Origin: Actinomycetota bacterium
GTDB taxonomy: Bacteria > Actinomycetota > Actinomycetes > JACCUZ01
Reading direction: 5' to 3'
Length of the DNA stretch: 7,860 nucleotides
Assembly (NCBI GenBank): GCA_030841195.1
Contig: JAVEDA010000156.1
Location: 1 to 7,860, forward strand
Shown here: positions 1-4,859 of the stretch, piece by piece
Numbering within the stretch: position 1 is the first letter of the stretch
Layout: every line of letters begins with the position of its first letter
Notes under the pieces: generated by a model
Told to the model about the DNA's origin: nothing
What the model saw: only the letters and a program-made list of their open reading frames with translations
Database searches by the model: none
Program-made: the position numbers and the translations under genes

Positions 1-329
1 CCGCCGAGCTGGGCCCGCGACCTGCCCTCGGCGGAGACGATCCGGCTGAGGCTCTGCTCGCCGTCGTCGAGGTCGGCACCGGCGTCGAGCGCCCTGGCCG
101 CAACGGCGCTGTCGGCCGACACCCGCAGCCGTCCTTCGACGACCGCCCGCTCGGCACCGTTGCGGATCATGCCGGGGTCGGGCTTGGCCCCGAGCAGCAG
201 GGCGAGGCCTTGGACGACCATGGTCTTGCCGGCCCCGGTCTCGCCCGACACGACGGTCAAGCCGGGCGCGAGCTCGAGCACGGCGTCCTCGATCACGCCG
301 AGGCCGCTGATCCGCATCTCCTCGAGCAC
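1..329 (-). CDS. recN: DNA repair protein RecN, N-terminal part (runs off left edge)
   Basis: RecN is an SMC-like ATPase that acts in double-strand-break repair. Only the first 109 codons are in the window; the coiled coil, Walker B and C-terminus lie beyond position 1. The N-terminus reads MLEEMRISGLGVIEDAVLEL, the conserved RecN opening, followed by the Walker A motif GETGAGKT at residues 29-36 and then LGAKPDPGMIRNGAERAVVE, which follows Walker A in RecN proteins. I chose the GTG at 329 because RecN proteins normally begin ML-E-x-RI. An ATG four codons further in would cut the conserved start, and its GAGGAG lies directly against it with no spacer. The start is 10 bp past the nadK stop, so it is probably co-transcribed with the run tlyA-nadK-recN. 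I see no separate SOS box in this short gap. Confidence 0.95.
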   Translation of the reverse strand, partial: MLEEMRISGLGVIEDAVLELAPGLTVVSGETGAGKTMVVQGLALLLGAKPDPGMIRNGAERAVVEGRLRVSADSAVAARALDAGADLDDGEQSLSRIVSAEGRSRAQLG

Positions 330-339
330 GCGGGCGAGC

Positions 340-1257
340 CTACGCGGAGGGCGGGTCGGAACCGTCCTTCCCGGCCCGGCCGCGCCAGCCGCGCACCGGC
401 AGGTCGAACTTCGCCACCAGCCGGTCGGTGAACGGCGCCGAGTGAAGGCGGGCGAGCAGCACCGGCTGCTTCCCCCGGCGGGCCTCGATCCGGGCTCCGG
501 GCGGCAGGTCGACCGACCGCTGCCCGTCGCACCACAGCACACCGACGCCTGCTCCCGGCGTCACCACCTCGACGGCCAGCACCGAGTCGGGCGACACCAC
601 CAACGGTCGCGCGAACAGCGCATGGGCACTGATCGGCACGAGCAGCAGCGCCTCCACCTCCGGCCAGACGACCGGACCGCCCGCGGAGAAGGCGTACGCC
701 GTGGAGCCGGTCGGCGTGGCCATCACGACGCCGTCGCAGCCCCAGCGCGACAGCGGGCGGCCGTCGACCTCCGCGACCAGCTCGAGCATCCGTCGCCGGC
801 TGGCCTTCTCGACCGATGCCTCGTTCAGCGCCCACCCGCGGGTGACCAGGTCCCCGTCGCTGGTGACGGTGACGTCGAGGGTCAGCCGCTCCTCCACGAC
901 GAGGTCGCAGGCCACCACCCGGTCGACGGTCGCCTCCAGCGCGTCCCGCTCCGCCTCGGCCAGGAACCCGACGTGCCCCAGGTTCACGCCGAGGATCGGC
1001 ACCCGGGACGGCCGGGCCAGCTGCGCGGCCCGCAGCAGCGTCCCGTCGCCGCCGAACACGACCACGACCTCGCACCCCGCAGCAGCCTCCTCGCCGTGCG
1101 GGACCACCACGACGTCCGGCAGGTCCAGTTCCGCGGCCTCGTCGGCCAGCACCCGCACGGTCATGCCGGCCGCAGCGAACCGCGCAGCCGCCGTCCGCAC
1201 CGCTTTCAGCGCCTCGTCCCGGCCGGTGTGCCCGACGAAGAGCACGTGCCGGGTCAC
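340..1257 (-). CDS. nadK: NAD kinase
   Basis: This ATP- or polyphosphate-dependent kinase phosphorylates NAD to NADP in the cytoplasm and is the main source of NADP(H). The 305-residue product has the family signatures in order: GGDGT at residues 69-73 (catalytic Asp and glycine-rich loop), NE at 145-146, WGCDG at 172-176, and TPTGSTAYAFSAGGP at 181-195. The length is normal for an actinobacterial enzyme. I placed the start at GTG 1257, which overlaps the tlyA stop (GTGA) and gives MTRHVLFVGHTGR, the usual nucleotide-binding beta strand at the N-terminus. A start at 1326 would add 23 Gly/Ala/Arg-rich residues inside tlyA and is unlikely. The Shine-Dalgarno sequence is weak, so translation probably depends on coupling to tlyA. 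The same gene lies between tlyA and recN in mycobacteria (ppnK). Confidence 0.96.
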   Translation of the reverse strand: MTRHVLFVGHTGRDEALKAVRTAAARFAAAGMTVRVLADEAAELDLPDVVVVPHGEEAAAGCEVVVVFGGDGTLLRAAQLARPSRVPILGVNLGHVGFLAEAERDALEATVDRVVACDLVVEERLTLDVTVTSDGDLVTRGWALNEASVEKASRRRMLELVAEVDGRPLSRWGCDGVVMATPTGSTAYAFSAGGPVVWPEVEALLLVPISAHALFARPLVVSPDSVLAVEVVTPGAGVGVLWCDGQRSVDLPPGARIEARRGKQPVLLARLHSAPFTDRLVAKFDLPVRGWRGRAGKDGSDPPSA

Positions 1258-2060
1258 GACGGCCCCGCCGCGACCGCGGCCTCGAGCCGGGCCGGGTCGA
1301 GCGGCGCCGCTCCCCGACGCAGCCACAGGAAGTACTCGACGTTGCCCGCCGGCCCCGGGAGCGGGCTGGCCGTCACGCCGGCCACACCCAACCCGTGCTC
1401 CTCGTACGCCGTCGCCGCCACCGCCGCGACCGCGGCGACCCGGCGCTCCGGCTCCCTGACGACGCCGCCGGCACCGAGCGCCTCGCGACCCACCTCGAAC
1501 TGCGGCTTGACCATCGGCACCAGGTCGGCGTCCGCGGCCGCGACCGAGACCAGCGCCGGGAGCACCAGGCGCAACGAGATGAAGGACAGGTCGGCGACCA
1601 CGAGGTCGACCGGCTCCCCGACCGTGGCCGGCGTCAGGTCGCGGACGTTGGTGCGGTCCACCACCCGGACCCGGTCATCGGTCTGCAGCGACCAGGCGAG
1701 CTGGCCGTAGCCGACGTCGACGCAGACCACCTCGCGCACCCCGCGCCGCAGCAGCACGTCGGTGAAGCCACCGGTCGAGGCTCCGGCGTCCAGCGCTCGC
1801 CGCCCAGCGACCGCCAGCCCGTCGGCCTCGAAGACGTCCAGCGCGCCCGCCAGCTTGTGGCCGCCGCGGGACACGTAGGTCTCCCCGGCCGGCTCCTCGA
1901 CCACGATCGGGTCGCCGGCGGTGATCTGGGTAGCCGCCTTCACCGACGTACGACCCGGAACGCGCACCTGCCCGGCCGCCACCAGCTCGGCCGCCTGCTC
2001 GCGCGAGCGCGCGAGGCCACGGCGGACCAGCTCGGCGTCCAGCCGGGCGCGTCGGGTCAC
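1254..2060 (-). CDS. tlyA: 16S/23S rRNA 2'-O-methyltransferase TlyA
   Basis: TlyA is an S-adenosylmethionine-dependent ribose methyltransferase. In mycobacteria it methylates 16S C1409 and 23S C1920, and its loss gives capreomycin/viomycin resistance. The 268-residue product has an S4 RNA-binding domain (about 4-60), a short linker, VSRGGHKL at 63-70, the SAM-binding motif LDAGASTGGFT at 90-100, DVGYGQLAWSL at 115-125, VADLSF at 155-160, VPMVKPQFE at 181-189, and the C-terminal GNVEYFLWL. The likely catalytic tetrad is K69, D157, K185 and E242. The extended N-terminus (MTRRARLDAELVRRGLARS) is the kind found in the type II enzymes that modify both subunits. The GTG start overlaps the stop of the preceding 82-residue gene, with only a weak ribosome binding site. 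The interdomain linker reads ETYV, where the M. tuberculosis protein has RAWV. Confidence 0.96.
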   Translation of the reverse strand: MTRRARLDAELVRRGLARSREQAAELVAAGQVRVPGRTSVKAATQITAGDPIVVEEPAGETYVSRGGHKLAGALDVFEADGLAVAGRRALDAGASTGGFTDVLLRRGVREVVCVDVGYGQLAWSLQTDDRVRVVDRTNVRDLTPATVGEPVDLVVADLSFISLRLVLPALVSVAAADADLVPMVKPQFEVGREALGAGGVVREPERRVAAVAAVAATAYEEHGLGVAGVTASPLPGPAGNVEYFLWLRRGAAPLDPARLEAAVAAGPS

Positions 2061-2305
2061 GGCCTTGCGTCGCCCGGACCGGGCTCGGCGGTGTCGCCGG
2101 TCTCGCCGGTCTCGCCGGTCTCGCTGCTGACCGCGGCGTCGGCCAGCGCGTCCTGCAGCACCCGGTGCACGTCCTCGTAGACCTCGACGTGCTGCACCAG
2201 CGGAGTGTCGGTCAGCCCGTCGAGCCGGGCGACCGCGGCCGCGATCCGCGGGTCTCGCGCGTCCTCGACCTCCAGGTGCTCGTCGTGCTCGGGGTAGTCG
2301 GTCAC
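2057..2305 (-). CDS. Small conserved acidic protein of unknown function
   Basis: An 82-residue, strongly acidic protein with no domain I recognise. It opens MTDYPEHDEHLEVEDARDPR, continues with a probable helical stretch (DPRIAAAVARLDGLTDTPLVQHVEVYEDVHRVLQDALAD, about 18-56) and ends in a low-complexity tail containing SETGETGETGDT (60-71). Its position, directly upstream of tlyA and overlapping it by GTGA, matches Rv1693, a short hypothetical protein between the phosphatase gene and tlyA in M. tuberculosis. Its own GTG overlaps the stop of the phasin-like gene in the same way. No signal peptide or membrane segment is visible. The conserved helix and the conserved position argue for a real gene. 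A role as a small partner of a neighbouring product is possible but unsupported. Confidence 0.85.
   Translation of the reverse strand: MTDYPEHDEHLEVEDARDPRIAAAVARLDGLTDTPLVQHVEVYEDVHRVLQDALADAAVSSETGETGETGDTAEPGPGDARP
2091..2126. repeat. Imperfect tandem 9-bp repeat (four units)
   Basis: Units GTGTCGCCG, GTCTCGCCG, GTCTCGCCG and GTCTCGCTG follow one another. On the minus strand they encode the ETGETGETGDT tail of the 82-residue protein. The two middle units are identical. This is probably a slippage-prone stretch whose length varies between strains. Confidence 0.75.
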
Positions 2306-2817
2306 GAGCCGTCCGTCGTGGTCGTGGCCGCCGGCTTCGTCGTGGCGGTCGACTTCTTCGCCGCCGTCTTCTTCGCGGTCGACTTCTTCGCGGTCGTCTT
2401 CTTCGCGGTCGTCTTCTTCGCGGTCGACTTCTTCGCGGTCGCCTTTCTGGCCCGGGTGTTCGCAGCCTTGCGGGCGGTGGCGGAGCGACTCAGCTCCTCC
2501 TCGAGCTCGCCCACCCGCCGCTCGAGCTTGGCGGCGCGGCGTTCGGCGGCGTCCATCTCCTTGGTCGACACCAGGCCCGTCCGCGCGACCGAGCGCTCGA
2601 CCTCGCCGCGCACCAGGTTCACCAGCAGGTGCCGGTTGGCCTTGCTGGTCGCCATCAGGTCCTCGGTCAGCGACGACACCTGTGCCTGCACCGAGGTGGG
2701 CAGGACCGCGCCGCCCTGAGCCACCAGGGCCCTCGCCGCGGCCCGGGCACGTTCGCGGGTCACGTCGGTGAGTCCGTTCGCCAGCTGGATGTAGCCGCGC
2801 AGGCCGTCGAGCACCAT
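2302..2817 (-). CDS. Phasin-like protein with histone-H1-like lysine-rich tail
   Basis: A 171-residue protein in two parts. Residues 1-115 are helical and resemble the phasin-family/COG3937 proteins of actinobacteria: MVLDGLRGYIQLANGLTDVT, then an amphipathic helix, then a likely coiled coil (about 88-112, AERRAAKLERRVGELEEELS). Residues 122-160 form a basic tail with six AKKxx units (first residues 128, 133, 138, 143, 148 and 153; xx = ST, TT or TA), ending in an uncharged Thr/Ala stretch. Such tails occur in histone-H1-like bacterial proteins and in the heparin-binding C-terminus of mycobacterial HBHA, where they bind DNA or polyanions. The ATG at 2817 has GGAGG five bases upstream, the best ribosome binding site in this run. 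This is the first gene of the run leading to tlyA-nadK-recN. Possible roles are polyester-granule binding, nucleoid binding or surface adhesion; the sequence does not decide between them. No signal peptide is seen. Confidence 0.88.
   Translation of the reverse strand: MVLDGLRGYIQLANGLTDVTRERARAAARALVAQGGAVLPTSVQAQVSSLTEDLMATSKANRHLLVNLVRGEVERSVARTGLVSTKEMDAAERRAAKLERRVGELEEELSRSATARKAANTRARKATAKKSTAKKTTAKKTTAKKSTAKKTAAKKSTATTKPAATTTTDGS
2347..2436. repeat. Six 15-bp units encoding AKKxx repeats
   Basis: Six in-frame 15-bp units, each containing cttctt or a close variant on the plus strand, encode AKKST, AKKTT, AKKTT, AKKST, AKKTA and AKKST on the minus strand. Several units differ by only one or two bases, so the array probably expands and contracts in multiples of 15 bp without breaking the frame. 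Confidence 0.9.
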
Positions 2818-2872
2818 GGGCGCCTCCGTCTCGTCGTGCCACCCGCGCGAGAGGGCGGGCGGTCTCGCGGGA

Positions 2873-2913
2873 GACGCTACCGCCCGGGCGCCGGACGGTG
2901 CTGCGGTAGCGTC
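2873..2913. promoter_or_regulatory. Divergent promoter/operator candidate with perfect 11-bp inverted repeat
   Basis: GACGCTACCGC (2873-2883) and its exact reverse complement GCGGTAGCGTC (2903-2913) flank a 19-base spacer between the divergent phasin-like and SCP2-like genes. Each arm contains TAGCGT, which fits the actinobacterial -10 pattern TANNNT, once per strand: 2907-2912 facing the SCP2-like gene and 2879-2874 facing the phasin-like gene. If used, these would give leaders of roughly 50-65 bases. No convincing -35 hexamer is present. It may instead be a dyad operator for a dimeric regulator; the sequence alone cannot separate the two. Confidence 0.5.
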
Positions 2914-2921
2914 CCTGCGCA

Positions 2922-2948
2922 CGATGCCGGTCGCCCTGGCCGGCATCG
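2922..2948. promoter_or_regulatory. Leader hairpin upstream of the SCP2-like gene
   Basis: CGATGCCGG (2922-2930) and CCGGCATCG (2940-2948) form a perfect 9-bp stem with a 9-base loop. It ends 18 bases before the AGGAGG ribosome binding site (2967-2972). If transcription starts near the proposed -10 element, the hairpin lies at the 5' end of the mRNA and could stabilise it or affect initiation. It matches no riboswitch class I know. Confidence 0.4.
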
Positions 2949-2982
2949 ACCAGCACCGACTGCCCCAGGAGGACCACCCGTC

Positions 2983-3321
2983 ATGGCGACGTGGGAGGAG
3001 TGCCGACAGGCACTCGAGCGGCTGGCCGACAAACTCCAGGACGTCGACGAGGACGAGCGCAAGCGGCACGCCTTCGACCGCAGCCTCAGCTGTCGCGTGC
3101 CGGACCTCGACGTCACCTTCACCGGTCGGCTCGAGGACGGTCACATCCGGGACATCGGCACCGGCGAAGCGGAGCGGGCCCAGATCCGGCTGACCGCCGA
3201 CAGCGACGACCTGGTGGCGATGACCGACGGCCACCTCGGCTTCGGTCAGGCCTGGCTGTCCGGCAAGGTCAAGGTCGAGGCCGGCGTGCGCGACCTGCTG
3301 CGGCTGCGCTCGATGCTCTAG
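2983..3321 (+). CDS. SCP2 sterol-binding-domain-like protein
   Basis: A 112-residue protein resembling a stand-alone SCP2 sterol carrier fold, which in other proteins forms a hydrophobic pocket for lipids or acyl-CoA. The best evidence is the C-terminal half: AQIRLTADSDDLVAMTDGHL (66-85), then FGQAWLSGKVKVEAGVRDLLRLRSML (87-112), matching the SCP2 pattern of a 'DLVALxDGxLDFxxAWLSGRLKIEAxxxDLLRLR' type. The N-terminal third is charged and helical (MATWEECRQALERLADKLQD). The ATG has a strong AGGAGG at 2967-2972, ten bases upstream. It is the only plus-strand gene in the left half and splits the phosphatase from the tlyA run. The natural ligand is unknown. Its divergent pairing with a phasin-like protein could point to a shared link with lipid or polyester storage, but this is inference only. 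Confidence 0.9.
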   Translation: MATWEECRQALERLADKLQDVDEDERKRHAFDRSLSCRVPDLDVTFTGRLEDGHIRDIGTGEAERAQIRLTADSDDLVAMTDGHLGFGQAWLSGKVKVEAGVRDLLRLRSML

Positions 3322-3324
3322 CCC

Positions 3325-4344
3325 TCACCAGCCGACGGCGGCCAGCGCCGGTCCCGGGTCGGTGTCCTGCAGGTCGGTCGCGCTCGCCCACCACGCGACG
3401 CACAGGGCCCGCAGCCCGTCGACCGGATCGCCGCCACCGGTCACGGTCACCTTCGGTCCGGCCACCTGCACGGTCCAGCCACCGCAAACCCAGCCGGCAG
3501 CCTCGGCCTCGACTCCGGGGTGCGGCCGCATCAGGCCCGACTCCAGGTCGGCCGAGAGGTAGGTGGGCCGCAGTTCCGGCTCGGCGCGCAGCAGGTCGGC
3601 CGGCCGGCTGACGCCGGTGAGCACCAGCAGGCTGGGCACCCCGGCCCGGTTGGCGCCCTCGATGTCGGTGTCCAACCGGTCCCCGACCACCAGGGGGTGC
3701 TCCGCACCGGTGCGCTGGACGGACTCCAGGTGCAGCGGCGTCTCGGGCTTGCCCGCGACCGCGTCCGGCGGCCGCCCGACGGTGCGCGCGACCACCCCCA
3801 CCAGGGTGCCGTTGCCCGGCGCGGTGCCACGCGGCGTCGGGATGGTGGCGTCCATGTTGCTGGCGACCCACGGGACGCCGGTCGCGACGGCGTACGCGCC
3901 CTCGGCGAGCTGACGCCAGCCGACACCGGGGTCGTAGCCCTGCACCACCGCCGCCACCTCCGGGCCGGCTTCGTGCACGGGCGTCAGGCCCCGCTCGCGT
4001 AGAGCTGCGACCAGTCCCTCGCCGCCGACGACCAGCACCGCGGACCCGGGCGGGACCCGGGCGGCGACCAGTGTTGCGGCGGCCTGAGCGGACGTGACGA
4101 CATCGCCGGTCTCGGCCGGCAGACCCAGCTCGCGCAGGTGCGCCGCCACCGCCTCCGGCGTGCGGGACGCGTTGTTCGTCACGTACGCCGGTCGCATCCC
4201 GGCAGCGGCCGCGGCCCGCACTGCCTCCGGGGCACCCGGCACGGCGTCCGGGCCCACGTAGAGCACGCCGTCGAGATCCAGCAGGGCCACGTCGTGCCGG
4301 GTCGAGAGCGGGCTGCCGCAGCCGGCCACCAGAGGGCCGGTCAC
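3325..4344 (-). CDS. HAD-IIA phosphatase, probable glycerol-3-phosphate phosphatase
   Basis: A 339-residue cytoplasmic phosphatase of the NagD-type HAD family. Catalytic motifs are intact: DLDGVLY at 23-29 (nucleophile D23, acid/base D25), YVTNNASRT at 54-62 (motif II), K199 in AGKPETPLH (motif III) and GDRLDTD at 221-227 (motif IV, D222 and D227). The cap domain lies between, about 80-190. The last 70 residues (about 270-339, with AGWVCGGWTVQVAGPKVTVTG split around a beta hairpin) form an extension beyond the NagD core. M. tuberculosis Rv1692, in the same genomic position, is a glycerol-3-phosphate phosphatase that recycles glycerophospholipid head groups and also carries a C-terminal extra domain, so the same activity is likely here. 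The GTG start overlaps the stop of the TPR gene (GTGA), suggesting coupling. The stop lies 3 bp from that of the convergent SCP2-like gene. Confidence 0.9.
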   Translation of the reverse strand: MTGPLVAGCGSPLSTRHDVALLDLDGVLYVGPDAVPGAPEAVRAAAAAGMRPAYVTNNASRTPEAVAAHLRELGLPAETGDVVTSAQAAATLVAARVPPGSAVLVVGGEGLVAALRERGLTPVHEAGPEVAAVVQGYDPGVGWRQLAEGAYAVATGVPWVASNMDATIPTPRGTAPGNGTLVGVVARTVGRPPDAVAGKPETPLHLESVQRTGAEHPLVVGDRLDTDIEGANRAGVPSLLVLTGVSRPADLLRAEPELRPTYLSADLESGLMRPHPGVEAEAAGWVCGGWTVQVAGPKVTVTGGGDPVDGLRALCVAWWASATDLQDTDPGPALAAVGW

Positions 4345-4811
4345 GCCGACGGGTCCCCGGCGTCCGGGCCGCCGCGCAGGTCGGGAGGGCCGGTCAGCCC
4401 GGCGTCCTCCCGGGCCCGGACGGTCGCCCGGGCCTCCCGTAGGGCCTGCTGGTACTCCGCGCGCCCCGGGCGCATCGCGGTGGCCAGCGCGAGCTGCTCG
4501 ACCGCGGCGGTCAGGTCGCCCAGGCGCATCCGGGACAGGCCCAGCCCGAACCGGGCGTAGTCGCTGTCGGGGCTGGTGTCGACCAGCTCGGTGAAGCGGT
4601 CGGCGGCTTCGGCGTAGCGCCGGGCGTCGAACAGTGCGCGGGCGAACGTCTCGAGCACGCTGGTCGACTCCGGCTCCCGCTCGAAGGCGTGCCGGAGCAG
4701 CTCCGCGGCCGCCTCGGGGTTGCCGCCCTCCAGCAGCGTTCGGCCGCGGACGTACCAGTCATAGACCTCGCCGGCCGGCTCGCCGCCCTCGCGCGCGCTG
4801 TTCTCGGTCAC
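4341..4811 (-). CDS. Small TPR protein
   Basis: A 156-residue protein made of three clear 34-residue tetratricopeptide repeats at 16-49, 50-83 and 84-117, recognisable by the spacing of residues such as W19/Y20...G29...A34, A58...Y66...A69 and G89...G98...A102. The ends are a short acidic N-terminus and a disordered Gly/Pro/Asp-rich tail after about 130. TPR proteins are protein-protein scaffolds, and the partner is unknown. The GTG at 4811 has GGAGG four bases upstream and a second GGAGG further up. It is the first gene of a two-gene unit with the phosphatase, as Rv1691 precedes Rv1692 in M. tuberculosis, and overlaps it by GTGA, so the phosphatase is a natural candidate partner. The same frame stays open upstream opposite the DUF1015 gene, but that extension is Arg/Gln/His-rich antisense translation and not part of this protein. 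Confidence 0.88.
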   Translation of the reverse strand: MTENSAREGGEPAGEVYDWYVRGRTLLEGGNPEAAAELLRHAFEREPESTSVLETFARALFDARRYAEAADRFTELVDTSPDSDYARFGLGLSRMRLGDLTAAVEQLALATAMRPGRAEYQQALREARATVRAREDAGLTGPPDLRGGPDAGDPSA

Positions 4812-4846
4812 CGGCCCTCCCCCTCCGTCGCCGTCTCGTCCGCCCG

Positions 4847-4852
4847 TACCAT
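4847..4852 (+). promoter_or_regulatory. -10 element of a leaderless promoter for the DUF1015 gene
   Basis: TACCAT fits the actinobacterial -10 pattern TANNNT and ends seven bases before the ATG at 4860, so transcription would start at or next to the A of the ATG. The 20 bases before the ATG contain no Shine-Dalgarno-like purine run, as expected for a leaderless mRNA. No good -35 hexamer is visible. Confidence 0.5.
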
Positions 4853-4859
4853 CCTCGCC

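Noticed and set aside
1258..1326. Longer NAD kinase start at 1326
   Set aside because: It would add 23 Gly/Ala/Arg-rich residues inside tlyA that are not part of the NAD kinase fold; the GTG at 1257 gives the usual N-terminus.
160..1710. A 516-codon open frame on the plus strand
   Set aside because: It runs antisense to recN, nadK and tlyA, all strongly identified, and its translation is Arg/Gln/Pro/His-rich without motifs. Long antisense frames are usual at this GC content.
2347..2436. Regularly spaced repeats as a possible CRISPR array
   Set aside because: The 15-bp units are contiguous, without spacers, and lie in frame within a coding sequence.
2165..2719. Plus-strand frame with FFAV repeats that looks like a hydrophobic membrane protein
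   Set aside because: It is the complement of the AKK-encoding 15-bp repeats of the phasin-like gene; the hydrophobic periodicity follows from the lysine codons on the other strand.
2057..2977. Minus-strand frame with an REED/REEVD repeat fused upstream of the 82-residue protein
   Set aside because: It is an out-of-frame reading of the phasin-like gene; the real 82-residue protein starts at the GTG overlapping that gene's stop.
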